Notes under the pieces: generated by a model
What the model saw: the letters and a program-made list of their open reading frames with translations, nothing else
Databases searched by the model: none
What the model was told of the DNA's origin: nothing
Position numbers and translations under genes: made by a program
Shown: piece after piece, positions 36,897 to 47,033 of the stretch
How positions within the stretch are numbered: position 1 is the stretch's first letter
How the letters are laid out: each line of letters starts with the position of its first letter
Origin: Pseudomonadota bacterium
Lineage (GTDB): Bacteria; Pseudomonadota; Gammaproteobacteria; UBA9214
NCBI GenBank assembly: GCA_029287615.1
Contig: JARFQV010000025.1
Coordinates: forward strand, 1-54,474
Direction: 5' to 3'
DNA length: 54,474 nt

Positions 36897-37595
36897 CTAT
36901 CCGCTTGCCGGGTCGTCCAGCCACGCCAGGAGAGACAGGGGGTCCTCCAGCAATCCGTCTGCGCCCCACATTGCGGGATCGTCTTCCTCGCCGATGTAGC
37001 CGAACAGTGCAACCAGTGTATACATACCGGCGCTCTTGCCGGCTTCGATATCGCGCTGGGCATCCCCGATATAGACACATTCGGAGGCATGGCTTCCGGT
37101 CTGGTCGCAGGCGTGCAACATGGGAGCCGGATGTGGTTTTCGTTTATCCAGTGTATCCCCGGAAACAATGCAGCTGGTACGACCGGACAGTTGCAGACCC
37201 TGCAAAAGCGGCTCAGTCAGCCAGGAGGGCTTGTTGGTCACCACACCCCAGTTCAGGCCGCGTTGCTCGATGGAATGCAGCAATTTCTCCATCCCGGGGA
37301 AAAGCGAGGTCTTCCTGCAGAGATTTTCCCGGTAGATGTCCAGCAGTCGCAGTCGCAGGGGTTCGAATCCGGGGTGTTGCGGATCGAGCCCGAAGCCGAG
37401 CTGTATGAGAGCGATCCCGCCGTGCGAAACGACCGGTCGGATAGATTCATAGGAAAGCGGTCTTCGCTTGTGTTCCGCCAGCACCGTGTTCAGTGAAAAG
37501 GCAAGATCCGGTGCAGTATCGAGCAGGGTTCCGTCAAGGTCGAACAGGACGGTACGAATGGGCGATGCCGCATAGCTTGCCTGCGTGGTGTTCAT
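36897..37595 (-). CDS. mupP: HAD phosphatase, MupP-like (N-acetylmuramic acid 6-phosphate phosphatase)
   Basis: A 232-residue HAD phosphatase with motif I FDLDGTLLDTAPD (Asp19, Asp21), GVVTNKP (~107) and YIGDAQRDIEAGK (~176). Both the sequence (PGFEPLRLRLLDIY..., VVTNKPSWLTEPLL, GYIGEEDDPAMWGAD) and its place between ubiG and rmuC/yciK match Pseudomonas MupP, which removes phosphate from MurNAc-6-P in the AmgK-MurU peptidoglycan recycling route. Phosphoglycolate phosphatase (Gph) is the alternative and the usual automatic name. The start ATG lies 10 bases after the ubiG stop; a longer reading is open but less likely. Confidence 0.82.
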   Translation of the reverse strand: MNTTQASYAASPIRTVLFDLDGTLLDTAPDLAFSLNTVLAEHKRRPLSYESIRPVVSHGGIALIQLGFGLDPQHPGFEPLRLRLLDIYRENLCRKTSLFPGMEKLLHSIEQRGLNWGVVTNKPSWLTEPLLQGLQLSGRTSCIVSGDTLDKRKPHPAPMLHACDQTGSHASECVYIGDAQRDIEAGKSAGMYTLVALFGYIGEEDDPAMWGADGLLEDPLSLLAWLDDPASG

Positions 37596-37605
37596 CGATG
37601 TGGAC

Positions 37606-38313
37606 TCATGCCTTCCTGAAACAGGCGATATAGTTGACGGAAACATCATCGCCCAGCCGGTATTCCCTTGTGAGCGGGTTGTAGCTCAGGCCGGTGATAT
37701 CCTCAAGTTCCAGGCCGGCATGCCGGGACCATCGATCGAGTTCCGATGGTCGTATAAACTTGCGGTAGTCGTGGGTTCCCCTGGGCAACAGGCGCAGGAT
37801 ATGTTCGGCACCGATCACGGCAAAAAGATAGGCCTTCGGATTCCGGTTTATCGTCGAAAAGAAAACATGGCCGCCCGTCTTCACCAGTCGCGAGCAGGAA
37901 TGGACAACCGATTCGGGTACGGGAACATGCTCGAGCATTTCTAGACAGGTTACCGTATCGTACCTACCGGGCCTGCTGGCTGCCAGCGCCTCTGCGGTTG
38001 TTTGCTGATAATCGATTTCCAGGCCGGATTCATGCTGATGCAGGCGGGCAACCGCAAGGGGGGATTTTCCCATATCGATTCCGGTTACATCGGCGCCCTT
38101 TGCTGCCATGGCCTCGGTCAGCAGGCCACCGCCGCAACCAACGTCCACCACCTGTTTACCCCGCAGTGAGCCGTATCTCAGGATGTAATCAAGACGCAGG
38201 GGATTGATATCGTGAAGCGGTTTGAATTCGCTGTCGGGATCCCACCAGCGTGAAGCCAGTTTTTCGAATTTGGCGACTTCACCGGGATCGATATTGGATG
38301 TGGTTCCTGACAT
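37606..38313 (-). CDS. ubiG: Ubiquinone biosynthesis O-methyltransferase UbiG
   Basis: Carries out both O-methylations of ubiquinone synthesis. 235 residues: the start region [21 protein letters not shown], the SAM motif [16 protein letters not shown] (~residue 53), VTGIDM, the [14 protein letters not shown] block (~118) and [12 protein letters not shown] near 180 are all typical of UbiG. It lies downstream of mtaD on the same strand. Upstream gap ~106 bases, no clear promoter seen. Confidence 0.95.
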   Translation of the reverse strand: MSGTTSNIDPGEVAKFEKLASRWWDPDSEFKPLHDINPLRLDYILRYGSLRGKQVVDVGCGGGLLTEAMAAKGADVTGIDMGKSPLAVARLHQHESGLEIDYQQTTAEALAASRPGRYDTVTCLEMLEHVPVPESVVHSCSRLVKTGGHVFFSTINRNPKAYLFAVIGAEHILRLLPRGTHDYRKFIRPSELDRWSRHAGLELEDITGLSYNPLTREYRLGDDVSVNYIACFRKA

Positions 38314-38419
38314 CGACTCATAGAATAGCCTGATTATGGTCAGGAGGAAAGTTTGCTACCCGGATTCGAGCCCTGCGCGGGATAGAGCCCCGTTTGTCAG
38401 CAGACGCTACCGATTGAAA

Positions 38420-39748
38420 CTACGTACCATCCTCTGAATGCCGGATCCGAGTCTGCCAGCCGCGCGCGCGGCTGAGTATCTCGTCCTTGTCGAGGGTAGT
38501 CAGTGTGCGTTCCTTCAGCAGGTGCTGACCGGCGACCCATACATCCGTTACCTTGTCGCGCCCGCTTGCATAGATGAGTTGCGAGACAGGATCATACAGG
38601 GGTTGTGTTTCTATATGATCGAGACCTATGGCGGTGATATCCGCCCACTTGCCGGGCTCCAGCGAGCCCGTCATGTCCGCGATGCCAAGGGCCTTTGCTC
38701 CATGGAGGGTAGCCATGCGCAATACCCGGTGCGCGGGCAGGGCGCTTGCATCGCCGGCAATTGCCTTGCCCAGCAGGGCAGCGGTGCGTGCCTCTCCAAG
38801 CATGTCCTGGTCGTTGTTGCTGGCCGCACCATCGGTTCCCAGGGCGATCGTGATTCCGGCATCCTCGAGTCTGCGGACCTCGCAGAAGCCACTGGCCAGT
38901 TTCAGATTGGATTCCGGGCAGTGGACGATACTCGCGCCGGCATCCGCAAAAAGCCGGATCTCCTCTTCCTGCAAACGGGTCATGTGTACCGCTAGTAGTG
39001 AGGGGGAAAGCAGTCCGAGTCTGCGCAGCCGTTCCAGCGGGCGCATCCCGTTCTTCTCCACGGCCTGTTGCACCTCATCGGCGGTTTCATGCAGATGTAT
39101 GTGAATTCCGATCTCGAGTTCGTCCGAAAGTATCCGTATGCGTTCCAGGGAATCATCGGAGACCGAGTAGGGCGCATGGGGGGCGAACATGCTGTGAACC
39201 AGCGGATTGCCCCGGAACCGGTCATGAACCGCCAGGCCCTTTGCAAGATATTCATCCGGAGTGCTGGCCCATGGTGTCGGGAAGTCGATAACGATCAGAC
39301 CCACGCAGGCGCGAATACCGGCCATGTCGGCGGTTCGAGCGGTAACCTCGGGAAAGAAATACATATCGTTGAAACAGGTTGTGCCGCCGCGCAGCATTTC
39401 GGCAATGGCCAGTTGCACCCCGTCATGAACGAACTCGTCGTTTACGCAGCGGGATTCAACCGGCCAGATATGCTGATTCAGCCACTCCATCAGCGGAAGA
39501 TCGTCTGCAAGTCCTCGCATCAGGCTCATCGCTGCGTGTGTATGTGCATTGATAAAGCCGGGTGTCAGGACATGACTGTCCAGCCGGTTGACGGTCCTGG
39601 CGAGGTATTTTTCCTGTGCCGCGGGTGCAGGCAATACCTCCAGAATGCGCCCTTCATGCACTGCCAGGCAATGATCTTCGAGTGTGGTCCCCTCCGGTTC
39701 CACGGGGACGATCCAGCGTCCCTGAATCAGGGTGTCTATTTCATGCAT
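38420..39748 (-). CDS. mtaD: 5-Methylthioadenosine/S-adenosylhomocysteine deaminase (TrzA family)
   Basis: An amidohydrolase of 442 residues. Metal-binding NAHTHAAMS (~residue 65), the HLHETADEV histidine (~215), VHMTRL (~255) and GTDGAASNN (~310) are visible. In P. aeruginosa the homologue between gyrA/mtnA and ubiG deaminates 5'-methylthioadenosine to methylthioinosine. The order here (mtaD next to ubiG, with mtnA across the ompA-like gene) supports that activity over guanine or cytosine deaminase. The SAH activity named in databases is a second possibility. Confidence 0.9.
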   Translation of the reverse strand: MHEIDTLIQGRWIVPVEPEGTTLEDHCLAVHEGRILEVLPAPAAQEKYLARTVNRLDSHVLTPGFINAHTHAAMSLMRGLADDLPLMEWLNQHIWPVESRCVNDEFVHDGVQLAIAEMLRGGTTCFNDMYFFPEVTARTADMAGIRACVGLIVIDFPTPWASTPDEYLAKGLAVHDRFRGNPLVHSMFAPHAPYSVSDDSLERIRILSDELEIGIHIHLHETADEVQQAVEKNGMRPLERLRRLGLLSPSLLAVHMTRLQEEEIRLFADAGASIVHCPESNLKLASGFCEVRRLEDAGITIALGTDGAASNNDQDMLGEARTAALLGKAIAGDASALPAHRVLRMATLHGAKALGIADMTGSLEPGKWADITAIGLDHIETQPLYDPVSQLIYASGRDKVTDVWVAGQHLLKERTLTTLDKDEILSRARGWQTRIRHSEDGT

Positions 39749-39837
39749 TGGTACGAGTGCAATCCAGTCATGCAGTGAACAAGTATGTCATTTCGTCGCC
39801 TGTTCGGACAGGGGCGGGGTGGAAGTGAGAGAGAGAT

Positions 39838-39873
39838 AAAAAAAACCCGCTGATCCCGTTCGGGATCAGCGGG
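39838..39873 (-). terminator. Intrinsic terminator of the OmpA-like gene
   Basis: A perfect 12-base-pair stem (CCCGCTGATCCC / GGGATCAGCGGG) with the loop GTTC, followed on the minus strand by a run of eight T. It lies 36 bases after the end of the OmpA-like gene. This is the clearest Rho-independent terminator in the window. Confidence 0.92.
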
Positions 39874-39908
39874 CCTGCTATCGACAGTACCGATAGCGTG
39901 AGAACTGC

Positions 39909-40535
39909 TTACTGCTGGCGCTGCCGTACGCCGATGATGAGTTCCACGCGGCGGTTCAGTGCCCGTCCTTCGCGGGTATCATTGCTGGCAACCGGGTTCA
40001 ACTCACCCTCACCGCGAGTGGTGATCAAATCCCCGTCTGCATCATGATGCTCCACGAGATAATCCTCGACTGCCTGGGCGCGTCTCTCCGACAGACCCTG
40101 GTTGTATTCCTCGGTACCGATGCTGTCGGTGTGGCCAACCAGTTCGACACTCAGCAATTCCGCAGACTTGTCCTGCTCCTTCATGCGGATACGCTCGGCA
40201 ATTGCTGCCATCTCATCGGCAGCCTCGGGCTTGATAACCGTGCTGTCGAAGTCGAACAGTACATCAGAGGATATCGTGATGGTCTCGAAGACCGGCTCCA
40301 TGACGACCGGTTCCTCTTCTTCAACGAACAGGTCCGGATCGCACTCGATGACTGCTTCGCCCAGATACGGCGTGCGGACACAATCACCCTGGCTGTCACG
40401 TACAGGGGTGCCATCCGACGCCTGGACTCTTTCCTTGACTACGTAGTCGTCAGCCTGTACCAGACTGCCATAGGCAGTCAGGGCACCCGCTGCAAACAGC
40501 GTAATCACTCCCTTGGACAAAATTTTACTCTTCAT
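39909..40535 (-). CDS. OmpA-family outer-membrane/peptidoglycan-binding protein
   Basis: 208 residues. A Sec signal peptide (to ...SLVQA, ~residue 28) leads to a short N-terminal piece with two cysteines (DCVRTP, IECDPD), an acidic EEEEP linker and an OmpA-like peptidoglycan-binding domain from ~residue 85. The domain carries DVLFDFDSTVIKPEA, VELVGHTDSIGTEEYNQGLSERRAQAV and the ending ALNRRVELI, including the conserved Asp and Arg that hold diaminopimelate. There is no beta-barrel, so it is a periplasmic, envelope-attached protein. GGGAG lies 8 bases before the ATG. It stands alone between mtaD and mtnA with its own terminator. Confidence 0.92.
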   Translation of the reverse strand: MKSKILSKGVITLFAAGALTAYGSLVQADDYVVKERVQASDGTPVRDSQGDCVRTPYLGEAVIECDPDLFVEEEEPVVMEPVFETITISSDVLFDFDSTVIKPEAADEMAAIAERIRMKEQDKSAELLSVELVGHTDSIGTEEYNQGLSERRAQAVEDYLVEHHDADGDLITTRGEGELNPVASNDTREGRALNRRVELIIGVRQRQQ

Positions 40536-40753
40536 TTTTCAACTCCCGTATCTATCAAATTGAATCAGTTTTCTTCGTAATCCTGCGACTGTGTGGGCAA
40601 TGACAACAGGTGCCTGCTTACGAACTGCGCCTAATAACAAGGTGATTGTACACCGTGAATCTACAACAATCGAGACTTTTTTACAACATATTGTCTCATG
40701 CAGGCTACATTATTTATTTTAGTCTGTGTAATCCATAACTTAGTTATCTCCAT

Positions 40754-40759
40754 TATAAT
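40754..40759 (+). promoter_or_regulatory. Possible -10 box upstream of mtnA
   Basis: A consensus TATAAT lies 27 bases before the mtnA ATG, in an A+T-rich 250-base gap shared with the divergent OmpA-like gene. The expected -35 position (ATCCAT) is poor. The site is close enough to the gene to imply a very short leader. Confidence 0.35.
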
Positions 40760-40786
40760 ACGGCTGGCATCGATGGGGATATCAAA

Positions 40787-41842
40787 ATGATTCAACAGGA
40801 TACAATTTGTGCCATAGAATGGCTGGAAGACGGTCTGCGGCTGCTGGATCAGCGGGTTTTGCCCCGTAATGAGGCATCGATTCTGATTCGGGATGTTGCC
40901 GGTGTCGCAGACGCCATTCGCGAGATGGTTGTGCGCGGGGCTCCGGCAATCGGAATTACCGCGGCCTATGGCGTGGTCCTCGCCGCGCGATCCCGTTATG
41001 CGGAATCACCGGAGCACTGGAAGGAATTGCTGGAGGGAGATCTGCAGCTGCTTTTCGCGGCGCGTCCCACGGCGATCAACCTGGCCTGGGCCCTGGATCG
41101 CATGCGTAGTCGCGCCAGGGGGGTCGAGGGGGATCCGGGGCAAGTACTTGCGGCCGAGGCATGTGCCATTCACGAGGAGGATATCCGGGTAAACCGGCAT
41201 ATGGGGGCGCTGGGGGCGGATGAACTCGGCTCCGGCGTATCCATCCTGACACACTGTAATACAGGTTCCCTGGCCACTGGTGGTTATGGAACCGCACTGG
41301 GTGTTATTCGCAGTGCAAGGCAAGCCGGCAAGCTGGAGAGGGTCTATGCGGATGAAACGCGGCCCTGGTTGCAGGGCGCCAGACTGACCGCCTGGGAACT
41401 GGAAAGAGACGGAATCCCGGTTACTCTACTGGTCGACGGGGCTGCAGCCAGCCTTATGCAGCAGGGTCAGGTGCAGTGGGTAATCGTGGGGGCTGACCGT
41501 ATTGCCGGTAACGGTGATGTGGCAAACAAGATCGGCACCTACAGCCTGGCGGTCGCGGCAAGATACCATGGTGTCAAATTCATGGTGGTCGCGCCCACAT
41601 CGACGGTGGACATGTCCCTTGACAACGGGGGGCGCATTCCCATCGAGTGCCGTCCTGCAGACGAGGTGTTAAACCTTGCCGGGGTGCCCGTGGCAGCGGA
41701 GGGCGCCGATGCCTGGAATCCGGTTTTCGATATTACGCCTGCGGGTCTGATCGATGTTATCGTCACCGAGCGCGGGGTCGTCAAACAGCCGGATCCGGCC
41801 CGGATGGCTGACATGATGTCATCGCGTTCCTTCGGGTTCTGA
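40787..41842 (+). CDS. mtnA: S-methyl-5-thioribose-1-phosphate isomerase
   Basis: Isomerises methylthioribose-1-phosphate to methylthioribulose-1-phosphate in methionine salvage. 351 residues: [18 protein letters not shown] (~50), the catalytic cysteine in [18 protein letters not shown] (~153-170), and the aspartate in [20 protein letters not shown] (~232) are present. eIF2B-alpha/beta/delta homologues share the fold, but the bacterial motifs fit MtnA. gyrA follows downstream, as in Pseudomonas, and mtaD supplies an earlier salvage step. Confidence 0.96.
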   Translation: MIQQDTICAIEWLEDGLRLLDQRVLPRNEASILIRDVAGVADAIREMVVRGAPAIGITAAYGVVLAARSRYAESPEHWKELLEGDLQLLFAARPTAINLAWALDRMRSRARGVEGDPGQVLAAEACAIHEEDIRVNRHMGALGADELGSGVSILTHCNTGSLATGGYGTALGVIRSARQAGKLERVYADETRPWLQGARLTAWELERDGIPVTLLVDGAAASLMQQGQVQWVIVGADRIAGNGDVANKIGTYSLAVAARYHGVKFMVVAPTSTVDMSLDNGGRIPIECRPADEVLNLAGVPVAAEGADAWNPVFDITPAGLIDVIVTERGVVKQPDPARMADMMSSRSFGF

Positions 41843-42002
41843 TATCTAATTCCTTTCAAGCTGGCCTGAGAAGGTCTCTGCGGTGATATTTTATTGATGC
41901 AGTGCTCGTATGGGGTGTGTTAATATCGTCCGGATATGCCTCTCCAGGGGCTTCTGGACGGTAAAATAACCGGATTCTGGCAGAACGTGAAAAATTCCCC
42001 CA

Positions 42003-44552
42003 ATGGTTGAATTCGCACAGGAAGTCCATCCTGTCAATCTCGAAGACGAGATGAAGCAGTCGTACCTCGACTATGCCATGAGCGTAATCGTGGGTCGTGC
42101 GCTGCCGGATGTACGCGACGGACTCAAACCCGTGCATCGGCGGGTGCTCTATGCCATGAGCGAACTTGGTAACGACTGGAACCGGCCCTACAAGAAATCC
42201 GCGCGCATCGTCGGTGACGTTATCGGTAAATACCACCCGCATGGAGATACGGCTGTCTACGACACCATTGTGCGTATGGCGCAACCGTTTTCCCTGCGCT
42301 ACATGCTGGTCGATGGTCAGGGGAATTTCGGCTCGGTGGACGGCGACTCGCCGGCAGCAATGCGATATACCGAAGTGCGGATGTCGCGTATCGCGCATGA
42401 GCTGATCGCGGATCTGGACAAGGAGACGGTCGATTTTGTCCCCAACTACGACGAAACCGAACACGAACCTTCCGTCTTCCCGACCCGCATCCCGAACCTG
42501 CTGGTCAACGGGTCCGCGGGCATCGCCGTGGGTATGGCGACCAATATCCCGCCGCACAATCTCGGGGAGGTCATCAAGGCCTGCCTGGCGCTGATCGAAA
42601 ATCCGGATATCGATATTGACGGATTGATGGAGCATCTCCCGGGACCGGATTTCCCGACTGCCGGGATCGTTAACGGTGTCCGGGGGATACACGAAGCCTA
42701 CCGTACCGGGCGTGGGCGCATCCATGTGCGTGCACGCAGCCATGTGGAGACTGATGAGGCGCGCCACGGCCGCGAGTCGATTGTCGTAACGGAATTGCCC
42801 TACCAGGTGAACAAGGCCCGCTTGCTGGAGAAGATTGCCAATCTGGTCAAGGAAAAGAAGATAGAGGGCATCAGCGAACTTCGTGATGAGTCCGACAAGG
42901 ATGGCATGCGGATGGTGATCGAGCTGCGTCGCGGCGAGGTCGCTGAAGTCGTTTTGAACAATCTGTACCAGCATACCCAGCTACAGAGTGTATTCGGTAT
43001 CAATATGGTGGCCCTGGTAGACGGGCAACCCCGGTTGCTGGATCTCAAGCAGACCCTCGAGGCCTTTGTCCGCCATCGTCGTGATGTGGTCACACGGCGG
43101 ACCGTATACGACCTGCGCAAGGCGCGGGAACGGGCCCATATCCTGGAAGGGCTGGCCGTGTCCCTGGCGAATATCGACGAGGTCATCGGGCTGATCAAGG
43201 GATCTCCCAACCGGGCCACGGCGAAAGAGGCGCTCATGGGGCGGCTGTGGCCGCCCGGCGATGTCACCGGGATGCTCGAACGTGCGGGTTCTGCGGCCTC
43301 GCGTCCGGAAGGCCTGGATGCGCGATTCGGGCTGCTTGAGGGGGGCTACCAGCTATCGGAAGCGCAGACACAGGCCATCCTCGATCTCCGCCTGCATCAA
43401 CTGACCGGCTTGGAGCAAGATAAAATATATAATGAATACAAAGAATTGATAGATAAAATTGATAATTTTCTTGATATTCTGAACAATCCGCTTCGGTTGA
43501 TGCAGGTCATCCGGGAAGAACTGGAAGATGTGCTGGAACGGTTTGGCGATCAGCGCCGTACCGAGATCCTGACCAGTCACCTGGATCTGAAGCTGGAAGA
43601 CCTCATCACAGAAGAGGACGTGGTCGTCACCCTTTCACACTCCGGATATGCGAAGTCCCAGCCGCTAAGCGTGTACTCGGCACAGCGGCGCGGGGGCAAG
43701 GGAAAGAGCGCTGCCGGGGTCAAGGAAGAGGATTTCATCGACAAGCTGTTTATTGCCAGTACCCATGACACCATCCTGTGCTTTTCCAGCCGTGGCAAGG
43801 CCTACTGGCTGAAGGTGTATGAACTGCCGCAGGCCGGTCGTACCGCACGCGGAAAACCGATCATCAATCTGCTGCCGCTGGAGGAGGGTGAGCGCATCAA
43901 TGCGGTCCTTCCGGTGCGCGAGTTCCCGGATGATACCTATGTATTCATGGCGACATCGTCGGGAATCGTCAAAAAGACACCGCTGGCCGATTTTTCCCGG
44001 CCGAGGGCAAGTGGCATAATCGCAGTGGATCTGCGGGAAGGGGATTACCTGGTCGATGTGGCGATCACCGATGGCAAGAAGGACATCCTGCTGTTCAGCA
44101 ATGCCGGCAAGGTGATCCGGTTCCACGAAAACAATGTCCGTGCCATGGGGCGCACGGCCTGTGGTGTACGGGGGATCCGGCTGCAAAAGGGCCAGAAAGT
44201 AATTTCCCTGATCATCGCCTCCGAACATTCCATCCTTACCGTGACAGCGAACGGCTATGGCAAGCGAACCCTGATCGGGGACTATCCCGTCTACGGGCGC
44301 GGTGGTCAGGGTGTCATCTCGATTCAGGTGACGGCCCGCAATGGGGATGTGGTAGCGGCAATCCCGGCGGATCAGGAAGACGAGGTCATGCTCATTACCA
44401 ACATGGGTACCCTGGTTCGTACCCGGGTTAGCGAGATATCCACGATGGGACGCAATACCCAGGGTGTCAGGCTGATTACCCCGGGTAGCGGAGAGCAGGT
44501 GGTTGGTATCGAACGGATTGCGGAAGACCAGGAAGAAGAGGGTGACGACTGA
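42003..44552 (+). CDS. gyrA: DNA gyrase subunit A
   Basis: The DNA-cutting subunit of gyrase. 849 residues. The N-terminal breakage domain has the catalytic tyrosine at Tyr122 in [10 protein letters not shown]; the quinolone region reads [10 protein letters not shown], with Thr at 83 and Asp at 87 (Thr83 is the wild-type residue in Pseudomonas). The GyrA box QRRGGKGK (~560) and the six-bladed C-terminal DNA-wrapping domain (blade motifs such as [10 protein letters not shown]) follow. It ends in a short acidic tail. The ribosome site is not clear; the 160-base upstream region has A/T-rich blocks but no firm promoter. Confidence 0.97.
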   Translation: MVEFAQEVHPVNLEDEMKQSYLDYAMSVIVGRALPDVRDGLKPVHRRVLYAMSELGNDWNRPYKKSARIVGDVIGKYHPHGDTAVYDTIVRMAQPFSLRYMLVDGQGNFGSVDGDSPAAMRYTEVRMSRIAHELIADLDKETVDFVPNYDETEHEPSVFPTRIPNLLVNGSAGIAVGMATNIPPHNLGEVIKACLALIENPDIDIDGLMEHLPGPDFPTAGIVNGVRGIHEAYRTGRGRIHVRARSHVETDEARHGRESIVVTELPYQVNKARLLEKIANLVKEKKIEGISELRDESDKDGMRMVIELRRGEVAEVVLNNLYQHTQLQSVFGINMVALVDGQPRLLDLKQTLEAFVRHRRDVVTRRTVYDLRKARERAHILEGLAVSLANIDEVIGLIKGSPNRATAKEALMGRLWPPGDVTGMLERAGSAASRPEGLDARFGLLEGGYQLSEAQTQAILDLRLHQLTGLEQDKIYNEYKELIDKIDNFLDILNNPLRLMQVIREELEDVLERFGDQRRTEILTSHLDLKLEDLITEEDVVVTLSHSGYAKSQPLSVYSAQRRGGKGKSAAGVKEEDFIDKLFIASTHDTILCFSSRGKAYWLKVYELPQAGRTARGKPIINLLPLEEGERINAVLPVREFPDDTYVFMATSSGIVKKTPLADFSRPRASGIIAVDLREGDYLVDVAITDGKKDILLFSNAGKVIRFHENNVRAMGRTACGVRGIRLQKGQKVISLIIASEHSILTVTANGYGKRTLIGDYPVYGRGGQGVISIQVTARNGDVVAAIPADQEDEVMLITNMGTLVRTRVSEISTMGRNTQGVRLITPGSGEQVVGIERIAEDQEEEGDD

Positions 44553-44605
44553 TTCTGCATGGTTGATTACGGCGATATCTGTTTCCTGACCGTACAAGGT
44601 TGATA

Positions 44606-45688
44606 ATGACTATGGTGTACAACTTCAGTGCAGGCCCCGCAATGCTGCCGGCAGAGGTGCTGCAACAGGCTGGAGAGGAGTTGGCCGACTGGCGAGGAAG
44701 CGGCATGTCGGTCATGGAGATGAGTCACCGCGGCAGAGAATTCACCTCGATTGCGGAACAGGCCGAGGCCGACTTGCGTGAACTGCTGGCCATACCCGAT
44801 CACTACCGGGTCCTGTTCCTGCAGGGTGGGGCTACCAGCCAGTTTTCCATGGTCCCCATGAACCTGCTTCGCGGTCATGATACCGCAGACTATGTGAATA
44901 CCGGATCCTGGTCCAAAAAGGCCATCGCGGAAGCCAGTCGTTACTGTACCGTGAATATTGTTGCAAGTTCCGAGGATACGGGATTCACCTCCATCCCTGC
45001 AGAGGAAAGCTGGCAACTGAATGCACAGGCGGCCTATCTGCACTACACGCCCAATGAGACGATCGGTGGCGTTGAATTCCAGGGGATACCGGATGCCGGC
45101 AGTGTGCCTCTGGTAGCCGACATGTCCTCGACGATTCTGTCCCGGCCGATCGATGTATCACGTTTTGGTGTCATCTATGCCGGCGCGCAGAAAAATATCG
45201 GTCCTGCCGGCCTGACCGTCGTGATCGTCCGGGAAGATCTGATCGGCGATGTACTGGACGCTACACCATCCATGTTCAACTACCGCCTGCACTCGGACAA
45301 TGGTTCGATGCTCAACACACCTCCGACCTATGCCTGGTACATCGCCGGTCTGGTATTTCAGTGGCTGAGGCACAAGGGTGGACTGGAAGTAATGAAGGAC
45401 ATCAATCACAGAAAGGCCGCAAGCCTGTATGCCGCGATCGACGCGTCCGGCTTTTACCACAGTCCGGTCGAGGTGAACAGCCGGTCCTGGATGAATGTAC
45501 CTTTCACGCTGGCCGATCCCTCCCTGGACGCCACATTCCTCGATCAGGCGAAAGAAGCCGGCCTCCTGAATCTGAAGGGACATCGTTCGGTGGGAGGAAT
45601 GCGCGCGAGTATCTACAATGCCATGCCGGAGGAAGGTGTGGCGGCCCTGACAGGCTTCATGGATGAATTCGAACGACGCCACGGATAA
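44606..45688 (+). CDS. serC: Phosphoserine aminotransferase
   Basis: Converts 3-phosphohydroxypyruvate to phosphoserine, with PLP. 360 residues, as in E. coli. The start [24 protein letters not shown] (~35), [17 protein letters not shown] (~75) and the PLP lysine in [17 protein letters not shown] (~197) are present. The chosen ATG has AAGG six bases upstream; an ATG two codons later is possible. It opens the amino-acid block with serA-like, pheA, hisC and tyrA. Confidence 0.95.
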   Translation: MTMVYNFSAGPAMLPAEVLQQAGEELADWRGSGMSVMEMSHRGREFTSIAEQAEADLRELLAIPDHYRVLFLQGGATSQFSMVPMNLLRGHDTADYVNTGSWSKKAIAEASRYCTVNIVASSEDTGFTSIPAEESWQLNAQAAYLHYTPNETIGGVEFQGIPDAGSVPLVADMSSTILSRPIDVSRFGVIYAGAQKNIGPAGLTVVIVREDLIGDVLDATPSMFNYRLHSDNGSMLNTPPTYAWYIAGLVFQWLRHKGGLEVMKDINHRKAASLYAAIDASGFYHSPVEVNSRSWMNVPFTLADPSLDATFLDQAKEAGLLNLKGHRSVGGMRASIYNAMPEEGVAALTGFMDEFERRHG

Positions 45689-45777
45689 CGGGACTATCAG
45701 CGTGTGGTTATTCCCGTGCGAATCGCAATTGATCCTCTCCCGCGATTGGCGATGACAGATAACCGAAGGGTTCGTTG

Positions 45778-46941
45778 ATGCGCAAGGTACTCACCCTGAA
45801 CAACCTATCTGCAGCCGGTCTGGAACGCCTGCCGCGTGACAGCTATGAAGTCGCCTCGGAAATCCAGCACCCCGACGCGATCCTCCTGCGATCCTACAAC
45901 ATGCACAAGATGGAGATACCGGACTCTGTCATGGCAGTCGGGCGGGCAGGTGCCGGCGTTAACAATATCCCGGTTGATGCACTGAGTGTCCGCGGTATAC
46001 CGGTATTCAATGCGCCCGGGGCGAACGCCAATGCAGTCAAGGAACTCGTTCTGGCCGGCATGCTGGTGGCGGCCAGGAATATATGCCAGTCATGGTCCTT
46101 TGCCCGTGATCTGGAGGGGGAGGATTCGGATATCCACAAACAGGTGGAGTCCGGCAAAAAGCAGTTCGTGGGATTTGAGCTGCCGGGGCGTACACTCGGT
46201 GTCATCGGTCTGGGTGCGATCGGCGTACAGGTTGCCAATGGCGCGCTGGCGCATGGCATGAACGTGATCGGTTTCGATCCGGATATCACCGTGCAGAGAG
46301 CCTGGCAGATGTCTTCATCTGTGCAGCAGGCAAGCAGCGTGGATGATCTGCTTTCCAGGGTGGACTTCGTCAGTTTCCACGTGCCGCTGGTGGATGCGAC
46401 GCGTTCCATGATCAACAGGGAGCGCCTCCGGTTGATGAAAGACGATGTGGTCATCCTGAACTTTTCCCGCAGTGGCATTATCGACGATGAAGCGGTTTGC
46501 GAGGCCATCGATGCCGGCAAGGTCTATGCTTACGTATGTGATTTTCCGAGTAATCTGCTCAAGCGGCATCCCCGTGTGATCAGTCTGCCGCATATTGGCG
46601 CCTCTACCACGGAAGCAGAGGAGAACTGTGCGGTCATGGTAGTGGACCAGATACGGGATTTTCTCGAAGACGGAAATATCAGGAATTCGGTCAATTTCCC
46701 TGAAATGAGGATGCCGCGTAACGGCTCTTACCGCCTGGCGGTTGTCAACGCGAATGTTCCGAATATGCTTGGCCAGATATCGACAGCAATGGCGGAATCC
46801 GGCCTGAATATTCTTGATATGCTCAATAAGTCCAGGGGGGAGCTGGCCTACACGCTGGTCGATGTCGACAGGGAAATCGAGGCGTTGTGTATCGAACGCA
46901 TTCTCGCCGTGGACGGAGTCCTGAATGCACGCATTGTCTAG
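45778..46941 (+). CDS. serA: 3-Phosphoglycerate dehydrogenase family protein with ACT domain
   Basis: 387 residues. The D-isomer 2-hydroxyacid dehydrogenase core has GRAGAGVNNIPVD (~59), the NAD motif GVIGLGAIGVQVA (~141-153), LNFSRSGIIDDEAV (~224), and the catalytic His with HIGASTTEAEENCA (~275). An ACT domain (AVVNANVPNMLGQISTAMAESG) ends it. Catalyses the first committed step of serine synthesis; its place after serC supports that. This gene is not between serC and pheA in Pseudomonas. ATG 45778 is used over the TTG before it. Its TAG stop is part of the CTAG end of a mini-element. Confidence 0.92.
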   Translation: MRKVLTLNNLSAAGLERLPRDSYEVASEIQHPDAILLRSYNMHKMEIPDSVMAVGRAGAGVNNIPVDALSVRGIPVFNAPGANANAVKELVLAGMLVAARNICQSWSFARDLEGEDSDIHKQVESGKKQFVGFELPGRTLGVIGLGAIGVQVANGALAHGMNVIGFDPDITVQRAWQMSSSVQQASSVDDLLSRVDFVSFHVPLVDATRSMINRERLRLMKDDVVILNFSRSGIIDDEAVCEAIDAGKVYAYVCDFPSNLLKRHPRVISLPHIGASTTEAEENCAVMVVDQIRDFLEDGNIRNSVNFPEMRMPRNGSYRLAVVNANVPNMLGQISTAMAESGLNILDMLNKSRGELAYTLVDVDREIEALCIERILAVDGVLNARIV

Positions 46942-47012
46942 GGCCTGTTACCACCAGGAAGATTGCCGCGACGATATTACGCGACGATATTATTAGTGTT
47001 AACAGGCCCTAG
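46938..47012. mobile_element. Short MITE-like element, second copy
   Basis: 75 bases bounded by CTAGGGCCTGTT on the left and AACAGGCCCTAG on the right, the same ends as the element at 3331-3494. The right inner arm is GTGTTAACA; the left differs (GTTACCACC). The interior is short and carries the near-repeat GCGACGATATTA twice (46968-46979 and 46981-46992). It lies between serA and pheA; the left CTAG holds the serA stop, and the right end is 21 bases before the pheA start. Confidence 0.7.
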
Positions 47013-47033
47013 TCTACGGTAACGAATAGAACC

